DNA of 64,000 nucleotides from Climacteris rufus (Eukaryota > Chordata > Aves > Passeriformes > Climacteridae), in contig VZRZ01006590.1 in NCBI GenBank assembly GCA_013398175.1, positions 65,287-129,286 of the forward strand. Reading direction: 5' to 3'. The notes under the pieces were generated by a model, which saw only the letters and a list, made by a program, of their open reading frames with translations, ran no database searches and was not told the origin of the DNA. How positions within the stretch are numbered: the first letter of the stretch is position 1; every line of letters begins with the position of its first letter. Both the position numbers and the translations under genes were made by a program. Shown piece by piece: positions 12,664-22,000 of the stretch.

Positions 12664-12671
12664 TATTTATA
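12664..12671 (-). promoter_or_regulatory. TATA-like box in the CpG island
   Basis: The minus strand reads TATAAATA here, inside the CpG island and about 390 bp downstream (minus sense) of the nearest repeat-borne ATG. A transcript initiated from it would start near 12,635, next to the 17-nt homopolymer, and would not include the ATG array. TATA-like strings occur by chance, so this is weak support. Confidence 0.2.
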
Positions 12672-13044
12672 GCCCTGAATTTCTCACTCCTCTGCAGAAG
12701 CGCAGCCCAGAGGCGGCATTGTTGGGAGATGGGGAACACACGCACCGCGGCCGCGTTCATGGCCGGTGTCGGCGCTGACACAACTTCAGCCGCGGCTCTG
12801 CGGCTCGGGGAATCCTTCCCGCAGGACACCGGGCTCCGGCCACCGCCGACTGCCCGGCGACACAGGTGTCACTGACGGCAGAGCCACCCCGGAGCCGCAG
12901 AGACAACCCCGACACCGGCGCAGCCCGGCCCTGCCCGCGGCATCATCCTCCCTTCGTCGGGAGGAGACGGGGCGCCGCAGACGCGGCCACGGGCACCGCG
13001 TTCCGCCGGCGGCCGCAGGGCCCGGCCGGGGTTACCTGGAACCG

Positions 13045-13329
13045 CCCCGGCCGGGGTTACCTGGAGCCGCGGTCGCTCATTGCTGCCCGGCCGGGGTTAC
13101 CTGGAGCCGCGGTCGCTCATTGCTGCCCGGCCGGGGTTACCTGGAGCCGCGGTCGCTCATTGCTGCCCGGCCGGGGTTACCTGGAGCCGCGGTCGCTCAT
13201 TGCTGCCCGGCCGGGGTTACCTGGAGCCGCGGTCGCTCATTGCTGCCCGGCCGGGGTTACCTGGAGCCGCGGTCGCTCATTGCTGCCCGGCCGGGGTTAC
13301 CTGGAGCCGCGGTCGCTCATTGCTGCCCG
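13045..13329. repeat. 40-bp GC-rich tandem repeat (minisatellite)
   Basis: A 40-bp unit is repeated head to tail with no differences that I can see. The block CCGGGGTTAC recurs at 13,051, 13,091, 13,131, 13,171, 13,211, 13,251 and 13,291. A truncated, slightly diverged extra copy lies just upstream at 13,021-13,044, with its CCGGGGTTAC at 13,026. The array ends at an N at 13,330, so its true length is unknown and it may be collapsed in the assembly. Because 40 is not a multiple of 3 and the unit has no plus-strand stop, every plus frame stays open through it. That explains the long open frames here (up to 361 residues), which should not be taken as a protein. Copy identity implies recent expansion or ongoing homogenisation. 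Confidence 0.95.
13061..13320 (-). other. Seven tandem ATG-plus-splice-donor modules (candidate first exon or uORF array)
   Basis: Read on the minus strand, each repeat copy contains an ATG (G at -3), then codons for Met-Ser-Asp-Arg-Gly-Ser, then AG followed directly by GTAACC, so the coding part is 20 nt and ends in a CAG|GTAACC donor. Copies lie at 13,301-13,320, 13,261-13,280, 13,221-13,240, 13,181-13,200, 13,141-13,160, 13,101-13,120 and 13,061-13,080. If the donor is not used, the frame reads AGG TAA, giving a seven-codon ORF that stops inside the donor. This could be a duplicated first coding exon, an array of upstream ORFs, or a coincidence of a GC-rich repeat. The donor has C at +5, so it is of moderate strength. 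I do not recognise the N-terminal peptide. Confidence 0.4.
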
Positions 13330-13330
13330 N
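13330..13330. other. Unresolved base (N) at the array edge
   Basis: A single N follows the last repeat copy, and the sequence then resumes as G-rich unique DNA with runs of 4, 4 and 5 G. A one-base N at the edge of an identical tandem array suggests an assembly or polishing break, not a true single unknown base. The real copy number may differ. Confidence 0.9.
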
Positions 13331-13574
13331 GGCCGGGGCTGGGGCTGGGGGCAAATCTTGTGTTTCAAGGCAGCGCGCAGGGAAAGCGCTGCGCGGGGGG
13401 GTGCTCGCCCTCCAAGCCCCTTCCCCGGATGCTCCCTCGGAGGGCTGCGGGCACCGGGGAGGCGGGACCGGCACCGGCCGGGGCTGAAATGGGTCCTGAC
13501 AGGCATCATAACGCTCCTTGGTCTTGGTCCGCTGGGAATAGGAAATGCACCGTGAAATTCGGGGCTCCCCCGGA

Positions 13575-13582
13575 TGACGTCT
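13575..13582. promoter_or_regulatory. CRE-like site
   Basis: TGACGTCT matches the CREB/ATF core TGACGTCA except at the last base. It lies at the right edge of the CpG island, about 250 bp upstream (minus sense) of the repeated ATG modules, a typical position for a promoter CRE. Confidence 0.3.
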
Positions 13583-14173
13583 GCGTGTGGCAGCCTGTGG
13601 GTTTCTCCTCTCCGCATCCAAACCTGGGAGAAGCCCAGCACGAGAGGTTGGAGAATCAGTGCCAGCCACTGCTGCGACAAAGGGCTCTTCCCTGCAAATA
13701 TCCCCAAACGCACCAGAAGAAAATCTTATTTACAGTCTGTTTTCCCTTCTCCTTCATTCATTTTGCATTAGGCTTCCCCAGGCAGAGCATGGTCCATCTG
13801 CTCCTCCTGCACCCACGAGTTCAGCTCCTTCGTGAAAAGTGTCAAAAGTAGAAATAGATCCTGCTTTGATGATGATGACCTCATGTTTACAATATTTCCA
13901 GAAAAAAAAATTTAAAACCTGCAGACAAACATGACCAATTTTACAATCTCCACAGCAGAGGCCGCAGGGCCATGGACACAGAGCAGTGCCAGGGTCAGGA
14001 GCACCAGCCGTGCCCCAAGCTCAGGGCTCTGCCCCGTCCCAGGGCTGGCAGGAATCTCTACCAGCTGCTATCCTGCCCATCCAAGTGCCACCAATGGAAA
14101 GGGCTGTGCTGTTACATACCAAAGTGAACATACCTCTGACCATTTTTTTGTTTGATTTTTTTTTTCCTGATAG

Positions 14174-14261
14174 GGATGCACAGGATGTGTTTAATAACAT
14201 ATTATGGAGCAGCCACAGGCAAGCAATGAAGACTACCTTCTGCTGGTTGCTACTGCCAAAG
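14174..14261 (+). other. Candidate internal exon, 88 bp
   Basis: A long T-rich tract ending in CTGATAG precedes the segment and AAAG|GTAAGG follows it, giving good acceptor and donor signals on the plus strand. Only one frame is open (about 29 residues, containing the string DAQDVFNNILW). The other two contain stops, and I recognise no protein. It lies 500 bp to the right of the CpG island, where a second exon of a plus-strand transcript would be expected, possibly as 5' UTR or lncRNA. Pseudo-exons with equally good sites are common in vertebrate DNA. Confidence 0.25.
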
Positions 14262-15710
14262 GTAAGGCAGGCCACACGTATCCAAGCGGAGATAACAAAC
14301 TGTCCCAGCCCCACCACACGGCATGTGATCTTCTCTGACCACGAGTGATCATGCTGCCACCTTACAGCTTGTTCAAAGGACAGGTTCTCCAGAAGCAAGA
14401 GCTCACTGAGTCACCCAGTCCACACTGACGTGACAAGCAGCCCCTACTGAATCACTACCATCCCTTCCTGCTGTAAGCTGAAGTCTCAAGGTTTTCTTCC
14501 CCAGTATGAGTCAAATCTGTCAGTTAGCTGGCTGGCTCTGCAGTGATCACAGTCAAGCCATAGAGCAAGTTGTCAGTGTTATTTCCACCCCCACAGAGAA
14601 TTACTCCTGTGGATAGATGACTTTCAGGATCTTCTAAGGTCAGCAGGAATTGTGCAAAGCTGCTGTCTCTTGACAGTAGAAGAGGCCTTCCACTTCCTGT
14701 AGTGTCCACCCTGGTGGCAGCACTGTGTGCATCCAAGAGGGTCGGGATAAGTGATGGGGTGCAGAGGACACGCTCTCCCTTGTTGAGCCAAAGCGGGTTA
14801 GTCCTCAGAGGGTGCCGGCTTTGGCCTTTGGCTCTTCCCCTTCAAAGTCTGTGCAAAGCTTTTGTGCCAATGTCCCTTGACTGCAGTGAGGAAGGGAGTG
14901 CAGCTGAAGGAGCTGTCAGGTCCCCACAGGCTTACCCAGCCCTGCAAACCACACTGGCTGCTGCAAACTGCTGTTTAAAACAGCTGGAAAGGACTGAGCA
15001 GGTGGGGGACCAGTAGTACCCAGCCACTTTCAGAGTAAAAACCACTCCCAATGGCTTTGGAAACAGATCTGTGGGCATTTACCAGCTCCACAGCCTGGCA
15101 CCACACACTGTGGGAAGTATGTGTCCCACTCACAGGCTTCCAAAGGAGGGAGGCAGCTCAAGGAAAAGCTGCAGACAGAGCATGAAATCAGGCAATTACA
15201 GATGTTAGGACTGAATCTGTGGGTGAATTACTTCCACTCCTTTTAAAAAGTCCAACTAAAATCTAGTTTTAGCATTAACTTTTAGCATAACTGTTCTTAT
15301 GAGCACCATAAGAAAACTGCAGGCTCTCTGAGACACCAAGCCCAGTGACTTGGCTCCCATCTGACTTCGCCAAAGGCTGGGCAAGAGCAGATGAAGGGAG
15401 AGTTTCAGTTTCCTTTCCCCTGTGAACGAGCAGAAACTTGACTCCGTGACTGCACACAGTGAAAAAGCAAGATCAGATCCCTTACTCTCAGCCTTGTCCA
15501 AAGCTACAACTCCCCTAGGAGCTCAAGAAACCTTGCAAGCATTGACTGTGCACGGTGGAGTTTTGCCTGAAAATCACAGAGGGTTTTTAAATGCCTGTGC
15601 CTTTCAGGTTGGCCTTCGGAGAACACAAAGCCCTTGAACCTGTGAACTTCAGCCTTCCTGGGTTCTCCAGCTATCCTTAAGCTGCTGAATGGAAGTTGAC
15701 TGTCCCTTAC

Positions 15711-15750
15711 CTGATAGGAAGCTGATTCTGCATGCCTGTCCCATGCCTTT
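15711..15750 (-). other. Candidate exon, 40 bp
   Basis: On the minus strand a long pyrimidine tract ending TCCTTTCCCAG precedes the segment and CTATCAG|GTAAGG follows it, one of the best acceptor/donor pairs in the window. All three frames are open, which means little at this length. It lies on the right side of the CpG island, so if real it would belong to a minus-strand transcript that starts further right and runs through the island, making the island an internal or alternative promoter. Confidence 0.25.
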
Positions 15751-15959
15751 CTGGGAAAGGAGACAAAGAGAGGAAGCAAAAGCAAAGGCCACAAAGCGGA
15801 AATTGCCCAAACCACAGAGCTCCCTTGCTCCTCATCCCAGCTGTAATGAGGCTGACCCTGTTGGAGCTGGAGGGCTCTGCTGCACTCTGTGAGCAGCCAG
15901 GTGTGCTGACAACAGGCACATTGCTCAAGCACATTGCTGGGAGAGGGAGAAAACCAATG

Positions 15960-16290
15960 AGTGCATGGTCAAGGCACCCACACAGTCCCGGGGTGCCAGG
16001 CTTGTCAGTGCAAGCTGGACTTGCTCCACGGGTCCACCTGGGACGGGCTGGGCTGGGCCAGACCTGCAGAGTGTGGCTGAGCCTGATGCGGCCCAGACAT
16101 GGACACGGTGGTGGCTTTGTCCCCACAGGGCGTGGGAAAGCAGGGCAGACCCTGTGAGACACCAGTTCCCTGTGACTGTCACGGGGCTGTCCAAGCCAGC
16201 TGGAAATGCTTCGAGAGCCTGCACACCCACGAGGTGCAGCGTCCGAGACCCGCAGGGCCTGCCCAAACCTCGTTTTTTCAGGAGCCATCT
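15960..16290. other. GC-rich, CpG-retaining patch
   Basis: About 300 bp with roughly 13 CpGs, clearly more than the flanks but short of island density. A plus-strand frame after TTTGTCCCCACAG reads through a cysteine-containing stretch (CETPVPCDCHGAVQASWKCF) to a stop at about 16,300, and a 201-codon minus frame overlaps it. Open frames of this size are expected in GC-rich DNA, and I recognise no family. It may be an old exon, a decayed GC-rich repeat or a minor regulatory patch. Confidence 0.35.
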
Positions 16291-17689
16291 GGTCTCTGAG
16301 CAAGGATCTCATCCTGCAAAAATAATTTCAGAAGCTGCCCTAATTTGAGCCCCAATGCCCAGTGCTTTAGGAGCTGGAGAAGCAGAAGGAAGGATGACTG
16401 GATCAGGTGCATCACCAACCCCAACAGCTCCTTTCTTGTGTACTAAAATAGTCAGGACTGGTTGTATCACAACCATCTGTGCTGGAGCGTCTCTGGGATG
16501 GGCTGTGCACAAGCTTCCCAGTCCCTCCTTGGGGCACTCCCAGCCAGGAGAGGCCCAGGGGCAACTCCTCCCTGAAGATGCAACCCCATGGAAATTCAGG
16601 GCCAGGTAGCCAACACCTACCAAAGCCTCAGAAAGAAATTTTAGCTCTAAGCAACAAATAGCCTGCTTGTAGCCTTCAAAAGATGCCTGAGGACTTCAAA
16701 AGCCCAATGCCAGGTAACCTCACTTCTTAAATCTAATCAGATAGTCTCCCAAACTGGCTGCAGAGCTGCAGACTTGTACTGCCTGAGCAGCACCCTTCCT
16801 TCCCTGTGCCAGAGGGGTGTGCAAGGCTGAATGCCTCAGCAAAGGACACCAAGCACCAGCATTTTCAGAAATCAAACGTACACTTAGCTGGGATGGCCAG
16901 TGAGTTTAAAAAAAAGTCTTTCTTAAGCAAGAAAAGGAATTCTTTCAAAGAGCTGCCTGATCCTGCTCTTACAGGAAACATGCTCAAGCAGGGCAGGAAT
17001 TCAGGAAAGCTCTGCAGATGCACATCTGCAGGATGCCTTGGTCAGTGCTATGTAGGATGTAACCTTAATGGGATACATGGTTCCACCTCAGATGTGCCCT
17101 AGTGAAGGCACAAGGCCACGAGGCAAAGCCCTCTGCTTCAGCAGGGCAGTACGGTGGGGACAGTCTCCATCCACACCAGAACTGGTTCTGCCACATTTAT
17201 CACACCTCACTGGCAAACATGACACAATCTGAGCAATACAGCATGATGGCTGATGGGCTGTCAGTAGGTTTTTGTGGGAAGAGGGTATCCCATTAAGGAT
17301 CCCAATAATCTCCCACATTTCATGGTAGCTGCCAGAGACCTCCTCCTACAGATAAAATTAACTCTGACCATCAACCCACCCCCATTAATAAAACCCCAAT
17401 AAGAAGCAACCTATTCTGGCCCCTAAGGGCTGTGGATATTACAGTCCCCTGCAGTTTTCCCCTGTGCCAGGCACCAGCACTCGACCCCACGGCCCCACTC
17501 CTCCCCGAGGCTGCACTACATGGGGGACTCCGGGGTCCCTCTGCCAGCCCTGCTGAGCCTGGGCAGCGCCAGGGGGGTCTGAAATGGCACCACAGCAGCA
17601 CTGGATTAACTGTGCTGGGGACTGATGTGGGGAGCACTGGGGGAGGGGACACAGAGGGACGCTGACAGCTAACAATTAAATTTGGGGGC

Positions 17690-17880
17690 CTGCCTGGCCC
17701 ATGATGTCATGGCTTCCCAGCGCCCCGGCGATTGGCTGCGGGTGAGCATCTGCTGGGAGCTGGGCATGGTTATTTGCCTGAGGTTCAGACCTTTCCCAGC
17801 GGCTCTGAATCAGGCTGGTTGTCCTGACAACCTGGATAGTGGCAGCTTCTGATAACCACGTAATGAGGTTGTCACAGAAA
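17690..17880. promoter_or_regulatory. Compact promoter/enhancer-like element
   Basis: A 190-bp block differs from its flanks in GC and CpG content and carries dense factor-type motifs: TGATGTCA (CRE/ATF-like) at 17,702-17,709, an inverted CCAAT box (ATTGG) at 17,731-17,735, and the palindrome GGTTGTC-CT-GACAACC at 17,817-17,832. Each half of that palindrome fits an RFX X-box half-site. CRE, CCAAT and X-box combinations are typical of RFX/CREB-controlled promoters. It could be a second promoter or an enhancer of the gene at the CpG island 4 kb to the left. No transcript is evident. Confidence 0.4.
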
Positions 17881-18289
17881 GGAGCCCCTCCATCAGAGAG
17901 GTTTAGGGATCATTACTGTTTCCGAGGGAGCGTGAGAGAAGAAGAGGTGAGGGGACCATCTGGCGATGCTGGAGCGTGACAACAGCCTCCCTTGGCAAGG
18001 AGCTCCATGAGCCAGGAAGCACCTCCTGGCACGCAGTGATGGCACAGGCAGGCTGCCTGCAGCAGCGAGGGGTCCCTACTGCTCTGCTCTGGGCTCTGCC
18101 ATACGCTGACATCCAGGCACAGACCGAGCAAGGAGCACACGGGTGCTGCCTGGGAATGGTTCAAACTGCTGAGCACTGAAGGTGCCCAGGGACTCCCCTG
18201 GGCATGGGGCAGTAACACAGCCTGGGACAAGTGACACAGCAAGGCTGGCACACAGAGGCCTTCCCACCGTGCTGCTGCTGCTCTCATGT

Positions 18290-18370
18290 GCTGCCTCTTG
18301 GAGGGCAAGGCACTGAAAGACTGTGCCTTAGTTTACCCCATCTGCAGGTAACTTCTGTGAATGGTTAGAA
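18290..18370 (+). mobile_element. Possible MIR/CORE-SINE-like relic
   Basis: The string GCCTTAGTTTACCCCATCTG resembles the MIR segment GTGCCTCAGTTTCCTCATCTG. Only this core is recognisable. Boundaries are guesses. Confidence 0.3.
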
Positions 18371-19009
18371 TACTTTCCACTCCTGTCCTGCAAATCTTGC
18401 TCAGGGCAGGCACAGACTGGCAGCAACACAGCTCATTCAAAGAGAATTCATGAATAAATGTTGTCCTGAGGATCCTCCCAGCTCAGGTGTGAGACAGGAC
18501 GGAGATGTCCCCTTGTCATTACTGAAAACTCAGCCTGTGGGATCAAGCATCAAACACAGAGTCTTCCCCTGGGATCTACACATGCACTGTCTTCTCGCCC
18601 CAGGAAACTCTTTGTCCTTCACCTTGTCCTTGTGAAACATGGGTTTCATTCACCCTGTACTCAAGAGACCCACGAGGTACCTCCCTGTGGCTGCAATAAC
18701 AATGGATTGAGTGCTGCAGTCTGAAACCTCCATGGATGGCAATAACACCACAGCTTGGAGGAGCTTGATTGCCAAACTCCTGATCCCCAGGACCAAGTTC
18801 CTGGAGAAGAATGTCCACCTTCATGTTAAATAACACACTTCTAAAAAAAACTTTCCGGTAAAACTATGAAGTCTGAATCTTTCCTAAGAAGAGACAGAAA
18901 TTACCTCCATAGATAAGTCCTTATGAATCTTAAAGCAATCATTGGCAGAATGGCTTTTATGTCATTTTCATCAGTTTTAAAAATATCTACTGTAAACACA
19001 TAGTATAAG

Positions 19010-19049
19010 ACTTTATTAATACACTTAACACTTTACTTATTAATAAAGT
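19010..19049. repeat. 11-bp AT-rich inverted repeat with polyadenylation hexamers on both strands
   Basis: ACTTTATTAAT (19,010-19,020) and ATTAATAAAGT (19,039-19,049) are exact reverse complements around an 18-nt spacer. The right arm contains AATAAA on the plus strand and the left arm contains AATAAA on the minus strand. This would suit two convergent transcript ends, but the surrounding 300 bp is AT-rich and hexamers arise by chance. Confidence 0.7.
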
Positions 19050-22000
19050 TTTTATATTAAAAGCTGTTATACTTTTAGTACATATTTTTACCTCAAACCA
19101 TGATTTTCCTACTCAAAATTAGTGCTTCAACCGTGGATTTAACTGAGATGTAATAGGACTATTAACACATGTCAATTAAATACCAATCAACTACTAAAGA
19201 CTGCATTTAATAGATGCCTTTCTTAATATACTACTGCTATACCTCATTAAAATGGTGTTGAATCTTCACAACTGTTGTAAACAATCAAGTGGGATATAAT
19301 CCACCTCCAGGAAGTAGTAAAACTGAATGTAGTTCTCTCCTACAGTGGGGAGGTGTGTGACATAAAATTCAAAGCTAAGACAAAGATACAGCTGATTACA
19401 TGTAACAGAAATACTCTCGGATTAGTAGGCACCAGGTTCCCAAATCCTGTCTCTCTCAGAACGCCTGCAAGGAGATCCCCATCCTGGAACAGGGTTTTGC
19501 AAGAGGGAAACAACATGAGCCAATACTGCTTATACCTGTGCTCTGCAATCCTACCTGAGCTGTCATTAGTGATTCTTCCCCACGAGAAGCTTTGCAGCCC
19601 AGCAGCATTGCTCCTCCACTTTTGGCAGAGGGAAAGCTGAGGCAAAAAGCTGCTACCCTGCGCCCAGCAGCTCAGGCTGGGCAGCAGCTCAGTGGCAGCT
19701 GTGCAGTAACCTCCCAGTAGCTTTGCCTCCCACGGATCTCCAGTGTCACTCCCAGGCCCCTTTTTTTTTGTAAATTGTAATTTAAATCACCTTCCAACAG
19801 GAGTAGCAGGACTAACAGCTTGAATGTATCAAGCCCTACCTTAACACAGGTTGTAAACAGAACACATCGCAGCTTCCTGCAGAAACACCAATGGGATCCA
19901 GAATTTTTCAGGAGAATCCCTGTAAAGTCCAACCCTGTCTGGTTTGCACTTAAACATCTCCCATGCTCCTTCACAGGGAACATCTCATTTGACTGAACGC
20001 AAGCAAAGGCGACCCACCTGCCTGCTGAACTTTATCTGCTCAAGATGTTGAATTCAATCTGCTCTCAGGCTGGAGAAAGCCAAGATTCACCCTATCTATC
20101 CAAACAGCACAGAACGGTTTCCAGTCCTTCCTGGCACCAGAGAATAGGATTCTTCCCCCAGGGGAGTGTGGCCAAGCCATTAGGGGCCAGCACAAACACC
20201 AGATTTACTGATACATGACCATGCCCAACCCCCTGCACTACAGAATCTCAGCAGAGCAGAGAGATCCCTTCCCCTGTAGGAACAGCTACACATGACTATG
20301 GTGCAGTACACTTTAAAGGCACAATCTGACAGTGAAACCACCACAGCAAGATGGGCAAATGCAGCAAATTTATCTTCTCCAAAAATAGTTGTCATTCAAC
20401 AGTGATTCTTCATTGGAACAGCCACACATCACCGTGCCTCTGTTTTCAGCTTGCAAAATGTCTAGAGGTGGGTGAGACATATAAAAACAATTCTCCAGGC
20501 TGTTTATCTTTCTTTTAATATGAAAAGCATTTGCCAGCATACTAGATTTTTACCCAAGTCATTCTCCATTTTTTCCCTAACTACTTGTGAGCAGGAATGA
20601 TACCAATTCTTGTGCCTGCCAGGAGACATCAGAACAGAGAGGCTCAAGAGGTGAAATGTCACCATTTTACAGGCCAGGTTCAGGGTTAGCCACACTGTGG
20701 CAGTGTCTGGATCTAGGGTTTTAATTTACATTCACCTCCATGTAATCATTAAGACTAATTACTGCAGCACTCTGAGGTGGACTAAGTGTGAAGCAGCCCT
20801 GTCTGCACAGCCCTCAGCTCTTGACACCTGAGCTCAGATCTGTGTCAGCAGGAGACCTGCTGAGCTCCCACCTTGATGTACAGACTTGAAAGGGGTAAAC
20901 CATTGGTGGTACCTGACATTCTAGGGTTTTAGAAATGCTGAATATGGAGGTCAGTATTTAATCTGTGACCATCCAGAGCATCTCAACATCCCAGACCATA
21001 CCACACGAAGGTAACATCCAAAGGGAAGTTATGAAAATGAACTGATTAAAGCCAATAAGGCTGCTAGAAAATGGAAATGAATTAACAGCTTTTACACTGG
21101 AATCACTACTGAATCTTTTTAATGCCTGTTTCTCAATCAGACATGTTTGCAATAAAAAAATTTCCTCTCTGGCTCTTTTCCACTCAATGCAGTTGTGCTG
21201 CAGGAGCAGAAAGGGCTAAAGCAGGGATTCAGACCTGTTTGTTGCACTCCACCACCAGAAGATTTCACATGGGGGATGATTCTGAAGATACTGAAGTGCT
21301 GCTTGCTGTGGAAAGGAAGCAGTGTTGAGTAGCTGCCAGGAAAACTTTGCCATACCTCATCTCCTGCTGTCTTCAGAGTATTCTGGTGAAAGCAGGAAAA
21401 TCTGATGCCACTGAAGTCCAGGATTTCCCTGTGAGCCTTGAGACAGGCTCCATGGAAGCAGGAAGGGGGCCAACCTGTGAAGGGTGCAGCAATGAAGTAC
21501 AAAACAGGAGGAAGATACAGACTCACAAACAGACAAGCTGAAGAGACAAGACTTCTGTCTTGTTTTCAACCCATCCTCCCATGGTAACCCAGCCAAGACC
21601 GACTCCAAGCCAGGTTGACTTGGAGACTGGCCTGTAGCACAGACAAACTCATAAAGGTTTGCACTCTTCAGAGATCCTAGACCTTCAGCTATGGTACCAC
21701 AGGGGAGGCTCTGAGTTATTCCTTCAAAGCAGATGAGACAGCTGAGGCTGCTTTCATCTTTAGTGGTTCCTTCCCCTTCCACAAATGAAAGCAGATCCTT
21801 ATGTCCATGCAGCTCCCCCTGCTAATTCAGCTTCCCCTTGAAGATCCACTTTTCCCACAACAAATGTTGTGAATTAACCTCATCCCAGATCAGTATGAAC
21901 TCTGATTTCACAGCTCCACTGGTGTCATGGGTGAGTATGAACAAAGGTGCTGTGGATGGCAAACACACGGATCTGCACAATGGCATCTGAGGGCTGCAGA

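Larger units (their letters stand above)
11610..13650. promoter_or_regulatory. CpG island, probable promoter region
   Basis: GC content rises sharply here and CpG dinucleotides, rare in the surrounding tens of kilobases, become frequent, most densely at 12,700-13,480. In vertebrates such islands mark promoters and first exons of housekeeping or developmental genes. Visible elements include a polypyrimidine run (TCC-rich, about 11,826-11,857), a CRE-like TGACGTC at 13,575-13,581, a minus-strand TATAAATA at 12,664-12,671, and the 40-bp tandem array at 13,045-13,329. The transcription direction is not certain. The repeated ATG plus splice-donor module favours a minus-strand transcript, while an exon-like segment at 14,174-14,261 would fit a plus-strand one, so a divergent promoter is possible. 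No gene product can be named. Confidence 0.85.
13651..17689. other. Right flank of the CpG island, no named gene
   Basis: Apart from the exon-like segments at 14,174 and 15,711 and the GC-rich patch near 16.1 kb, nothing is recognisable. Short open frames only. A T-rich run near 14,147-14,165 forms part of the 14,174 acceptor. Confidence 0.5.

Noticed and set aside
13045..13329. CRISPR-like array
   Set aside because: The repeats are contiguous with no unique spacers, and the DNA is vertebrate.
13331..13350. G-quadruplex just after the N
   Set aside because: Only three runs of four or more G are present with certainty. The unresolved base prevents a firm call.
12766..13851. 361-codon plus-strand open frame, the longest in the window, and its 229- and 135-codon companions
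   Set aside because: They exist because the 40-bp repeat has no plus-strand stop and shifts frame each copy. The repeated peptide is an artefact of the minisatellite, and the frame even runs through the N.
15707..16312. 201-codon minus frame
   Set aside because: Lies in a GC-rich patch, overlaps other long frames, and shows no recognisable domain.
17761..17800. tRNA B-box-like GGTTCAGACC
   Set aside because: No A box at the right spacing and no cloverleaf stems can be drawn.
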